DNA of 64,000 nucleotides from NCBI RefSeq assembly GCF_042431545.1, contig NZ_JBHLYX010000007.1. One strand, given 5' to 3'. The notes beneath the pieces are model-generated. The model worked only from the letters and a program-made list of their open reading frames with translations. It did not search any database and had not been told where the DNA came from. The translations under genes were made by a program, and so were the position numbers. The stretch's first letter is position 1. Every line of letters begins with the position of its first letter. Shown here piece after piece: positions 1-7,414 of the stretch. This stretch comes from Pseudoalteromonas xiamenensis (lineage in GTDB: Bacteria > Pseudomonadota > Gammaproteobacteria > Enterobacterales > Alteromonadaceae).

Positions 1-82
1 GCTTGAAGCCGCTTACCAGATCCCAGCAAAAAGTAATGCCGTTCCACCAGATACCACATTACATCTGGCGCGCAGAAAATGA
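1..82 (+). CDS. C-terminal end of an upstream gene (partial)
   Basis: An open frame enters from the left edge and ends at a TGA at 80-82, leaving about 26 codons with a polar, basic C-terminus ending LARRK. A weak hairpin follows a few bases later, as expected at the end of a gene. The fragment is too short to assign a family. It could also be non-coding sequence that happens to be open. Confidence 0.35.
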   Translation, partial: LEAAYQIPAKSNAVPPDTTLHLARRK

Positions 83-86
83 AAAA

Positions 87-120
87 CATTCTTTTAAAAA
101 GAATGAAAGTAGCTTTTTTT
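87..120 (+). terminator. Possible terminator of the left-edge gene
   Basis: An 8-bp inverted repeat CATTCTTT / AAAGAATG (87-94 and 98-105) is followed after a short gap by a run of seven T (114-120). The stem is AT-rich, so the call is tentative. Confidence 0.35.
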
Positions 121-206
121 ACTAATTTTATTACTTTAAAGCGGTAGCTATACTTTCTCCATCAACTGCACATTCGCAATGAACAAATAAAACGTTGGAG
201 AACATC

Positions 207-623
207 ATGAAACTAGTAACTTTAATTTCAGACAATAAAGCCCTTTCAAATCTTGCCCTTCTATTTGCTCGCCTCAGTATGGCTGCTATCTTTTTACTCG
301 CTGGCTTGAACAAAGTGCAATATTACGATGGAAATGCACAATACATGGCTTCAAGTGGATTGCCAGCAGAATTACTTCCTTTAGTAATTGTGTTTGAGAT
401 TGGTGCTGCACTTTTGATTATTACCGGATTTATGACACAAATCACCGCCATCGCGCTTGCTGGATTTAGTATCGTAAGTGCACTGTTATTCCACTTTAAT
501 CTTGGTGACCAAATGCAATTCATCATGTTCTTTAAAAATGTTGCGATGGCAGGTGGCTTCTTGGCGTTGGCAGCAACCGGTGCAGGACGCTTTAGTGTTG
601 ACCATAAAATCCTGTCGAAATAA
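207..623 (+). CDS. DoxX family inner-membrane protein
   Basis: A 138-residue, four-helix integral membrane protein of the DoxX/DoxD type. Hydrophobic stretches lie around residues 15-33, 55-73, 76-92 and 105-125, with the usual ARLxxxxIFLLAGLNK start of the first helix. DoxX proteins are small quinone- or redox-associated membrane subunits; the substrate here cannot be told. The ATG at 207 is chosen because GGAG lies at 197-200, six bases upstream; an in-frame TTG at 195 has no ribosome site. It stands alone, with a strong terminator behind it, and an AraC regulator gene lies further downstream on the same strand. Confidence 0.85.
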   Translation: MKLVTLISDNKALSNLALLFARLSMAAIFLLAGLNKVQYYDGNAQYMASSGLPAELLPLVIVFEIGAALLIITGFMTQITAIALAGFSIVSALLFHFNLGDQMQFIMFFKNVAMAGGFLALAATGAGRFSVDHKILSK

Positions 624-646
624 AAAAAAACGACCCGCTCGAAAAT

Positions 647-679
647 AAAAAACCACAAAGTTTAGCTTTGTGGTTTTTT
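647..679 (+). terminator. Rho-independent terminator after doxX-like gene
   Basis: Perfect stem AACCACAAAG / CTTTGTGGTT (651-660 and 666-675) with loop TTTAG, flanked by A-run and T-run, so it could work on both strands. Confidence 0.9.
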
Positions 680-958
680 ATTTTCGTTACCAATTTTGTC
701 TGTGCTAATGCACGTCTTTTGAAAAGATGCTTAAATTATCCTTTGACATCAACGCCCAAGAATTCTTCGATGTAGCCGCAAGATGCTTTTTTAGTGCAGA
801 CCAATAGCTGAAGCACGCATTCAGATTTTCACAACCACATCGTGAAAAGGATGAAAGTCATCAATTAGTAACCTTGAAAAATTTCCCATTTACGTAAATA
901 AAACGTACATTCGTGCTTTGCTGCTGTTTCAAAAATCAATGGAGTTTTTGCATAAACC
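680..958. other. Intergenic region without a recognised gene
   Basis: About 280 bases between the doxX-like terminator and the AraC gene. No convincing promoter, repeat or RNA was seen. A short minus-strand frame ending near 740 reads like a cysteine-containing protein C-terminus but has a stop close upstream and no ribosome site. Confidence 0.5.
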
Positions 959-1663
959 ATGGACATTTCGCTTTCAATAAGGCAATACCAGCAACAGCGT
1001 CGATCTCACTTCCATGCGTATCATCAGATAGTTTTACCGTTAAACGGATATATTGAAATAACAACATTGCATTATTCCGGGACAATTTCCCGTGGCGAAT
1101 GTGTTGTCATTCATGCCGGTTTAGTTCATTCATTTAAAGCACAAGAAGACGCTCGTTTCATCGTCGCAGATTTAAATCAACTCCCTACCAAGTTGACTCT
1201 CGAAAACCATATTAAATATCAGCTTTCTTCGGCATTTATGCACTTTCTCACGTTTATTGAATCGCAATTGCAATCAGCGGTCGATAAGAACATCGAACAT
1301 CAATCTTGTACGTTGTTTTATGCATTGCTCGATACGTTAAGTGAACATATAGTGCAAGACAAACGGATCCAAGCGGTGATGATCTACATGCAAGAAAATC
1401 TTCCAAACGAGTTAAACCTTGAGATGCTTGCAGGCATAGCTTGCCTAAGTCCAACCCAATTTAAAAAACGCTTTACTGCTGAATTATGTGAATCCCCAAT
1501 GGCTTACCTTACAAGGTTGAGAATGGAGAAAGCGAAAGCATTGCTGCATCACACCGATATGCCAGTTAATCTTGTTGCTTACAAGGTGGGTTACCTTGAT
1601 CATTCTGCTTTTAGTCGGCGCTTTTATCGATTTTTCGGCATATCCCCATCAAAAATACGCTAG
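959..1663 (+). CDS. AraC family transcriptional regulator
   Basis: A 234-residue regulator. The N-terminal half carries a histidine-rich cupin-like sensor segment (HFHAYHQIVLPLNG near residues 17-30). The C-terminal 100 residues are a classic double helix-turn-helix AraC domain, ending in the signature AYKVGYLDHSAFSRRF and FGISPSKIR. Family members are usually one-component sensors of small molecules. The ATG at 959 is the only good start although its ribosome site is weak. No target is certain; neither neighbour is divergent. The doxX-like gene upstream and the csaA gene downstream are on the same strand but separated by long gaps. Confidence 0.88.
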   Translation: MDISLSIRQYQQQRRSHFHAYHQIVLPLNGYIEITTLHYSGTISRGECVVIHAGLVHSFKAQEDARFIVADLNQLPTKLTLENHIKYQLSSAFMHFLTFIESQLQSAVDKNIEHQSCTLFYALLDTLSEHIVQDKRIQAVMIYMQENLPNELNLEMLAGIACLSPTQFKKRFTAELCESPMAYLTRLRMEKAKALLHHTDMPVNLVAYKVGYLDHSAFSRRFYRFFGISPSKIR

Positions 1664-1781
1664 AAAACAATTAACTTTCTGCCTAACGATACGTCTTATT
1701 AGCACAAATCGGTGTAAATATTCAGGCTAAGATTGAACGACTTTCTCATTCCTTCAGAACGAAATAATAAGGTGAAATAAA

Positions 1782-2123
1782 ATGAGTGAAACAATATCTT
1801 GGCAGGACTTTGAACGTATCCAAATTTGTGTAGGTACTATTATTGAGGTGAAACCTTTTCCTGAAGCAAGAAAACCTGCGTTTAAATTGTACGTTGATTT
1901 TGGGGAGCATATCGGCGTCAAGAAATCGAGTGCTCAGATCACGGACTTATACTCGATAGAAACGTTGGTCGGTAAACAAGTCGTCGCTGTGATTAATTTC
2001 CCTGAGAAACAAATTGGTCCTTTTAAGTCTCAATGCTTAGTGACAGGTTTTCATAACGAAGATGGTCATGTGGCGTTAGCCATTCCCGAGTTTAAGGTGC
2101 CCAATGGCACTCGACTAGCGTGA
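1782..2123 (+). CDS. csaA: CsaA-like tRNA-binding / chaperone protein
   Basis: A 113-residue single-domain OB-fold protein of the EMAP/CsaA type, full length for the family. The sequence follows the Bacillus CsaA pattern closely: DFERIQICVGTI, FPEARKPAFKLYVDFG, KKSSAQIT, VIN-FPEKQIGPFKSQ and the terminal PNGTRLA. CsaA is reported as a dimeric tRNA-binding and export-related chaperone. The start ATG has AAGGTGA upstream. The gene is monocistronic, and a long inverted repeat follows it. Confidence 0.9.
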   Translation: MSETISWQDFERIQICVGTIIEVKPFPEARKPAFKLYVDFGEHIGVKKSSAQITDLYSIETLVGKQVVAVINFPEKQIGPFKSQCLVTGFHNEDGHVALAIPEFKVPNGTRLA

Positions 2124-2141
2124 AGCAAGCCTGACCAGATT

Positions 2142-2176
2142 CACTCATCACTTAACCATTGGCTAAGTGATGAGTG
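2142..2176. terminator. 13-bp inverted repeat between convergent genes
   Basis: CACTCATCACTTA (2142-2154) pairs perfectly with TAAGTGATGAGTG (2164-2176) around a 9-base loop. It lies between csaA (+) and the TPR-like gene (-) and includes that gene's stop codon and last codons. There is no T-run on either side, so it is either a factor-dependent terminator or a 3' stabilising hairpin. Confidence 0.55.
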
Positions 2177-3084
2177 AGCCCATTTTCAAGTTTTTGATAT
2201 TCTTCTTTGTAGTTGTCTTTCACTAGTGCTGCATCAATTTGGTGAAAATAATAGCGTGAACTTTGAACATCATGTAATTCATAAAGCGATTGAGATAAAC
2301 GAAGTAGATACATTACTCTGAACGAAGCGAGCTCGGGTTCCTCGACATAGTCCAACGTTTCAAGAAAGTAGCGACAGGCTTCATTAAATTGATTATTTAA
2401 TTGGAGTGTTCGTGCTAGGTTGCCAAGTGCAATGTGCATTTTACCACGATGACCAATTATACGAGCGTATTCCAAAGCGGTTATACGGTGTTCCACGGCC
2501 TTTTCCAGATTGTTCCATCCGAAAAAAACATTCGCAAATTGTTCGTTTAACTCATAAAGGAAATTGGGATCTTTACTTTTTGCAAAGCGATTTTGTGCCA
2601 TCAACAAGATTTGATATGCACGCTTCGTGTGACCAAAAACGACCTGCATATTTGCAAGCTCGATAACTCTTAATGGATCGCCAAACGCTTCATAGAGACC
2701 TTCTAGTAGCACTACGGTTTGATTCGCGTAGAGTTCTGCTTTTGCTTCGGGTCCAACAACCTGAAGACTTTTCGCATAATAAAAGTTCAACTGAGCACAA
2801 AAAATGGGGGGAAGCTTAGATTGCTCAGCCAATAGTGGCTCTATCTCAACGACGAGTTGCTCAAATTTCTGAAAATCATAAAGATAATCAAGTTGGTAGG
2901 ATTTTATTTTCAACCAATCGTGGGATAAATATTCTTTTTCAGACAATCGCTTGTTGATAAAGTCAATGCAAGAGATAGATGTCGTTTGCGCGCAGTAGGT
3001 TTCATGGTCACTTATGTGTTCAGCACCCAAAGCGGCTTGCTGAGATAAAAAATAGAGTGCAAAAAATGCAATGTATCTATTCAT
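2152..3084 (-). CDS. Secreted TPR-like protein of unknown function
   Basis: About 310 residues with a clear signal peptide (MNRYIAFFALYFLSQQAALG, cleaved near AEH) and a mature part of degenerate helical repeats of tetratricopeptide type (for instance MHIALGNLARTLQLNNQFNEA and SQSLYELHD). A TTG 48 bases upstream would add 16 polar residues before the signal peptide, so the ATG at 3084 is preferred. No enzymatic or GGDEF domain follows, unlike many sensors with similar repeats. A related-looking TPR protein is encoded at 46.2 kb. Function unknown; periplasmic protein binding is a reasonable guess. Confidence 0.7.
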   Translation of the reverse strand: MNRYIAFFALYFLSQQAALGAEHISDHETYCAQTTSISCIDFINKRLSEKEYLSHDWLKIKSYQLDYLYDFQKFEQLVVEIEPLLAEQSKLPPIFCAQLNFYYAKSLQVVGPEAKAELYANQTVVLLEGLYEAFGDPLRVIELANMQVVFGHTKRAYQILLMAQNRFAKSKDPNFLYELNEQFANVFFGWNNLEKAVEHRITALEYARIIGHRGKMHIALGNLARTLQLNNQFNEACRYFLETLDYVEEPELASFRVMYLLRLSQSLYELHDVQSSRYYFHQIDAALVKDNYKEEYQKLENGLTHHLANG

Positions 3085-3207
3085 AATTGTTTGTTTTAAT
3101 TTTATTTTTATTAAACTAAACCAGTCTATCAAGATTCTTTTGGTTAAAAATCACACTTTGGTATTAATTTGGCAAAACGATACAAAATAACACAAAAATA
3201 AAAACAC

Positions 3208-3236
3208 CAAACAAACAAAACAAACAAAACAAACAC
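3208..3236. repeat. Short tandem A/C-rich repeat
   Basis: The unit CAAACAAAA occurs about 2.6 times in tandem in the AT-rich gap between the decarboxylase and the TPR-like gene. It looks like a slippage-prone simple repeat. Confidence 0.7.
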
Positions 3237-3297
3237 AATGGTTACATAATTTCATTTGGTGTTGGTTAGCAACTCGGTATTTGGTTGTGTTAAAAGG

Positions 3298-4656
3298 TTA
3301 CTCGAGTTCAGATAAAACGCGTACCGCGATTTCAACATCTTCGTTTGTCGTTCGCCAGTTACTAAATGCAGCTCGGATGATGCTTTGGCCTTGCCAACGT
3401 CCAGGCGTCATAAACACTTTTCCTGACTGATTGACTTTTTTAAGGACATTTCGCGTATCCTCGTCGCTGCCATTCTTCGGTTTAAAAAGTACGACATTTA
3501 AAAGACAGTCTTTGACTAACTCAAAACCTTCGGAACGACGAATCCAGTTTGCCATCTGCTCAGCGCATTTTATATTATTCTTAATTTGCTCTGTGACCCC
3601 GTCTCGTCCGTAACTGAGTAAAGTGGCGAAAACGGGTAACGCGCGGAAACGTCGTGAGTTTTCGATACCAATGGACATAAAAGGAATTTCAGCATCTTCA
3701 TTGGCAAGATAAGGCGCATCGACATGACACGTCTCTTTGAGTATCTCTATATGCTTCGTTAGAAACACGCCGCAATCGTATGGCACATTGAGCCATTTGT
3801 GACAATCAAGCGTGATACTGTCAGCGTACTCTAAGCCTTTGGTTTTTCCATTAGGTCCAGCCACTAAACGTTCAAAAATTCCAAACGCAGCATCTACATG
3901 TAACCATGCTTGGTACTCACGACAGATCTTGGCAATGCTGTCTAAATCATCATAATCGGTGCCCGTCACCGTTCCTGCACTGGCTATCACAATAGGGACA
4001 CATTTCGGATTTTGTAGTTTTAATGCCTTTAAATTTGAAATGAGCGAATCTAACGCCAAGGCTTCTGAGTTTGATTTTGTTTTAATTGCTTCCCATTGTT
4101 TCTGACCGAAACCTGCAAATCCGAGCGCTTTTACCATACTGGCGTGAGGCGTTGCGCTTAAAACCTTTGTCTCAACTCCATAAAAACCGTCTAACGCGAC
4201 ATTAATACCACTTTGCCGTCCGGCATATTGCCGAGCCACAAGAGCACCAAGTACATTCGCGCTTGTTGCACCAGTGGTAAAAACGCCGTCGAAGGTATTA
4301 GGCAATTCAAACAATTCAGCTAGCCATTTGAGAGTTAACCGTTCAATGTTGGATGCAGCTGAGTCCCCGCCTTTAGACACATTCTGGTTTAGGCTAGTTA
4401 CTAACCAATCGGCATAAGTTGCTGTTGGGTTAGCACCACCTGTTACAAAACCCCAATAACGTGGACCGTTACTACCGGACAAGCGTGGTTCAATCTGATG
4501 TTTGAACTCAGTACAAAACCCCGAAAATCCAAAGCCGCTTTCAGGTAACGCAAAATAGGGGTACGTATCGTTAGGTGCAACGACTGGTCTGTTATTAAGT
4601 TCACCTTGATGACTTAATTGTTCAGCTAAGGCCGAGATTAAGTGCATATGCTCCAT
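3298..4656 (-). CDS. PLP-dependent group II decarboxylase
   Basis: A 452-residue type I-fold pyridoxal enzyme of the aromatic-L-amino-acid/glutamate decarboxylase group. The PLP lysine lies in DSITLDCHKWLNVPYDCG near residue 285; the cofactor-binding histidine/aspartate region reads WLHVDAAFGIF. GAxSANVLGALVAR and GTVTGTDYDDLD match the family. It should decarboxylate an amino acid or related carboxylate; the substrate is not readable. The start ATG has AGGA seven bases upstream. It is divergent from a MocR-type regulator that probably controls it. Confidence 0.88.
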   Translation of the reverse strand: MEHMHLISALAEQLSHQGELNNRPVVAPNDTYPYFALPESGFGFSGFCTEFKHQIEPRLSGSNGPRYWGFVTGGANPTATYADWLVTSLNQNVSKGGDSAASNIERLTLKWLAELFELPNTFDGVFTTGATSANVLGALVARQYAGRQSGINVALDGFYGVETKVLSATPHASMVKALGFAGFGQKQWEAIKTKSNSEALALDSLISNLKALKLQNPKCVPIVIASAGTVTGTDYDDLDSIAKICREYQAWLHVDAAFGIFERLVAGPNGKTKGLEYADSITLDCHKWLNVPYDCGVFLTKHIEILKETCHVDAPYLANEDAEIPFMSIGIENSRRFRALPVFATLLSYGRDGVTEQIKNNIKCAEQMANWIRRSEGFELVKDCLLNVVLFKPKNGSDEDTRNVLKKVNQSGKVFMTPGRWQGQSIIRAAFSNWRTTNEDVEIAVRVLSELE

Positions 4657-4711
4657 GTGTTTTCCTTCGTTAATTTCACTTTGACCGACTCAGTGTAGGT
4701 CACCTAGAATA

Positions 4712-4752
4712 AGATAACAGATACAGATTTTTCTAAAATTTAGATAACAGAT
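4712..4752. promoter_or_regulatory. MocR-type direct-repeat operator
   Basis: AGATAACAGAT occurs twice in the same orientation, at 4712-4722 and 4742-4752, exactly 30 bp (about three helical turns) apart, in the 94-bp gap between the divergent decarboxylase and MocR genes. The second copy overlaps the regulator's start codon. GabR and other MocR proteins bind spaced direct repeats, so this is the likely operator. Confidence 0.65.
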
Positions 4753-6157
4753 GGGCATACCAAAATACAAGGTGCTTGCAGACCTAGTTCAAAGCAATAT
4801 TTCAAAAGGCTTGTACGGACGTGAACAACCTTTGCCTTCCCTGAGGCAATTTTGCCAACTTCATGAAATCAGTATGACAACCGCGCTCGCCACTTATCGC
4901 TACTTAGAATCATTGGGTTCTATCGTTGCAAGTGAGAAACGAGGGTATTTTGTCTCTAACTCGCCACTGAAACCCGCCCAATTTGCTCAGTTTGATGCTC
5001 AAATTAAATCCGTAGAAGTTGCTCGACGCAATGATCAAAATCCACAGTTTGGATTCGCAACAGCGCAAATCGATTTATTGTTGATGGATTCAGAAAATTT
5101 GGCTGCAAGTGTGGCGCGGGTGAGCCGGAAAAACAGTGCTATTTTTAGTTATGCTAACGTTGCAGGGAGCGACTTGCTCCGCGAGGCGCTTTGTAAACAT
5201 TTTTCGAGCCAAGGATTTCATCTACAACCTCAAGAGCTAGTTATTACACAAGGCTGTTTAGATGCAGTCATGACGGCGCTGCAAACCGTATGTGAACGAG
5301 GCGACTCCGTCGCGGTTTCATCTCCTTGTTATAGTGGTCTTCTGAACGTGTTGGCCGTTCTAGGATTAAAAGCATTTGAAATTCCAAGCGCTCAAGATGG
5401 ACTCGACCTGGCACAGCTTGAAGACGCAATGGTGCGGAAAAAAATACAGGCCTGCCTACTCACAGCCAATCATCAAAACCCAAGCGGCCACAGCATTAGT
5501 GCAAATCAAAAAAGTGCATTGGCTAATATGGCACATCAATATCGTGTACCAATCATTGAAGATGACGTGTTTCGGGAACTCAGTCACCGTTTTCATGTCC
5601 CAGCCCCCATAAAATCTTATGATAAGCACGGTTGGGTGATGTGGTGCAGTAGTGTGTCAAAAACTCTCGCGCCAGGGCTTCGGCTCGGCTGGTGTTTGCC
5701 TGGCCGATTTCATCAAACATTCCTCAATTTAGTTGCCGCTCGTTCTCTTGGTGGAAACACTCCACTGCAGCTAGCACTTGCCGATTACATAGAACGAGGC
5801 CATTACCGTCGCCACTTAAACAAGCTAAATCCGCAACTTGCTTTACAATGTTTAGAATATATTTCCTTGGTTAATCAATATTTTCCTGAGCGAGTGTTGA
5901 CTCATTCGCCAACTGGAGGGCTGGTACTGTGGTTTAATATTGCACCGTTGAAAGGGGAAGAGATAAAAGCGCAATTGGCACAACAAGGGATCTCAATTCG
6001 CGCAGGCAATGAATTTTCAACAACGCCCCATTATCAACACTATATTCGTATTAATATGGGCTTAAAGCTGCAAGGTGAAGTGAAAGGCAAATTTATCGAC
6101 TTACTCGAATATCTAAAAACAAAACTCGTATCGAATGAACGCGACACAATTGACTAA
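4751..6157 (+). CDS. MocR-type GntR/aminotransferase-like regulator
   Basis: A 468-residue fusion: an N-terminal GntR winged helix (residues about 1-75, LPSLRQFCQLHEISMTTALATY) joined to a full aminotransferase class I-like domain. The PLP lysine is in SSVSKTLAPGLRLGW near residue 303, with NHQNPSGHS and EDDVFREL ahead of it. Such proteins (GabR, PdxR, TauR) use PLP as a sensor and normally activate a divergent gene while repressing themselves. The divergent partner is a PLP decarboxylase, which makes its substrate or product the likely effector. The ATG at 4751 sits inside the operator repeat. Confidence 0.9.
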   Translation: MGIPKYKVLADLVQSNISKGLYGREQPLPSLRQFCQLHEISMTTALATYRYLESLGSIVASEKRGYFVSNSPLKPAQFAQFDAQIKSVEVARRNDQNPQFGFATAQIDLLLMDSENLAASVARVSRKNSAIFSYANVAGSDLLREALCKHFSSQGFHLQPQELVITQGCLDAVMTALQTVCERGDSVAVSSPCYSGLLNVLAVLGLKAFEIPSAQDGLDLAQLEDAMVRKKIQACLLTANHQNPSGHSISANQKSALANMAHQYRVPIIEDDVFRELSHRFHVPAPIKSYDKHGWVMWCSSVSKTLAPGLRLGWCLPGRFHQTFLNLVAARSLGGNTPLQLALADYIERGHYRRHLNKLNPQLALQCLEYISLVNQYFPERVLTHSPTGGLVLWFNIAPLKGEEIKAQLAQQGISIRAGNEFSTTPHYQHYIRINMGLKLQGEVKGKFIDLLEYLKTKLVSNERDTID

Positions 6158-6179
6158 AAACCCCGCATTTGCGGGGTTT
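6157..6179. terminator. Bidirectional terminator between mocR-like gene and prpF
   Basis: ACCCCGC / GCGGGGT stem (6160-6166 and 6171-6177) with loop ATTT, flanked by A's on the left and T's on the right, between converging genes. Confidence 0.85.
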
Positions 6180-6188
6180 GGAGGGGGA

Positions 6189-7370
6189 TTAATCTGAAGT
6201 CAGATTTGGAATTCGAACTGTACCTTCCATTAGGACTCGCGCACTGCGACTCATAATGGCTTTTGTCGCTTGCCATTGCCCGTTAACGCATTTCGCTTCG
6301 GCGCCGACTCTTAATGTGCCTGAAGGATGGCCAAACGTAACCACACTGCGCTCGCCGCCGCCCGCAGCCAAATTGACCAAAGTTCCTGGGATAGCAGCTG
6401 CCGTGGCAATTGCGACTGCCGCCGTGCCCATCATCGCGTGGTGGAGTTTACCCATTGACAGTGCACGTACGTTCACATCAATGTCAGTTTGTGCAATCGC
6501 TTTGCCACTCGAAGAAACATACGCTTTTGGTTTGCCAACAAACGCAATTTTCGGCGTATGTTGACGTGCTTCAGCTTCGCTTAAATCTTTAATTAAGCCC
6601 ATTTTAAGCGCACCATGCGCACGAATGGTCTCGAAGCGTTTAAGCACTTCTGTTGAACCATTGATTGCGTCCTGCAGCTCTGTGCCATCGTAGCCCAAGT
6701 CTTCCGCATTAAAAAACAGCGTTGGGATGCCGGCATTGATCATGGTAACGGGAAACGTCCCGATCCCTGGCACTTCAAGTGTATCAACCAAGTTGCCCGA
6801 CGGGAACATATCGCCTTCACCATCGCTTGGATCCATAAACTCAACCACAACTTCCGCCGCCGGAAAAGTTACACCATCGAGTTCAAAGTCACCCGTTTCT
6901 TGCACTTCACCATTGGTCATAGGAACATGGGCAATAATCGTCTTTTGGATGTTTGCTTGCCAAATACGCACGACAGCAACGCCATCATGAGGAATACGCG
7001 CCGCGCCCACTAAACCGTTTGCAATAGCAAAAGCACCAACCGCAGCCGTTAAATTACCACAGTTGCCACTCCAATCGATAAACGGTTTATCAATAGCTAC
7101 TTGGCCAAACAAGTAATCTACGTCGTGATCCACTTGGGTACTTTTACTTAAAATCACTGTTTTACTGGTGCTTGAAGTCGCTCCGCCCATACCGTCTGTA
7201 TGCTTACCATAAGGATCTGGGCTGCCGATCACTCGCAGTAACATCGCATCGCGCGCTGCCCCAGGCACTTGCGCTTCTAGCGGTAAATCAGTCAGATTAA
7301 AGAACACCCCTTTTGACGTACCGCCGCGCATGTACGTCGCAGGGATTTTCATTTGTGGTTTAAAACTCAT
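6189..7370 (-). CDS. prpF: PrpF, 2-methylaconitate isomerase
   Basis: A 393-residue protein of the PrpF family (diaminopimelate-epimerase fold). It isomerises the trans-2-methylaconitate made by AcnD to the cis form so that an aconitase can hydrate it. Recognisable blocks are MRGGTSKGVFF near the start, DGMGGATSSTSKT, DWSGNCGNLTAAVG with the conserved cysteine, and the alanine-rich ATAAAIPGT near the end. The ATG at 7370 has AGGAAAGCAT upstream; an earlier in-frame start would fall inside the upstream hairpin. Last gene of the prp operon, directly behind acnD. Confidence 0.95.
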   Translation of the reverse strand: MSFKPQMKIPATYMRGGTSKGVFFNLTDLPLEAQVPGAARDAMLLRVIGSPDPYGKHTDGMGGATSSTSKTVILSKSTQVDHDVDYLFGQVAIDKPFIDWSGNCGNLTAAVGAFAIANGLVGAARIPHDGVAVVRIWQANIQKTIIAHVPMTNGEVQETGDFELDGVTFPAAEVVVEFMDPSDGEGDMFPSGNLVDTLEVPGIGTFPVTMINAGIPTLFFNAEDLGYDGTELQDAINGSTEVLKRFETIRAHGALKMGLIKDLSEAEARQHTPKIAFVGKPKAYVSSSGKAIAQTDIDVNVRALSMGKLHHAMMGTAAVAIATAAAIPGTLVNLAAGGGERSVVTFGHPSGTLRVGAEAKCVNGQWQATKAIMSRSARVLMEGTVRIPNLTSD

Positions 7371-7381
7371 ATGCTTTCCTT

Positions 7382-7402
7382 TGGGCGATGAACCATCGCC
7401 CA
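7382..7402 (-). repeat. Intercistronic hairpin acnD-prpF
   Basis: TGGGCGATG / CATCGCCCA, a perfect 9-bp stem with a 3-base loop, ends just upstream of the prpF ribosome site. No T-run follows on the minus strand, so mRNA stabilisation or translational control is more likely than termination. Confidence 0.7.
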
Positions 7403-7414
7403 CAAAAACTTTGA

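Noticed and set aside
738..830. Minus-strand frame that reads like a protein C-terminus with two cysteines
   Set aside because: A stop codon lies about 30 codons upstream, there is no ribosome site and no recognised family; kept only as a note in the intergenic entry.
3180..3240. Repeated A/C tract considered as CRISPR-like or a regulatory array
   Set aside because: The unit is nine bases with no spacers, consistent with a simple tandem repeat.
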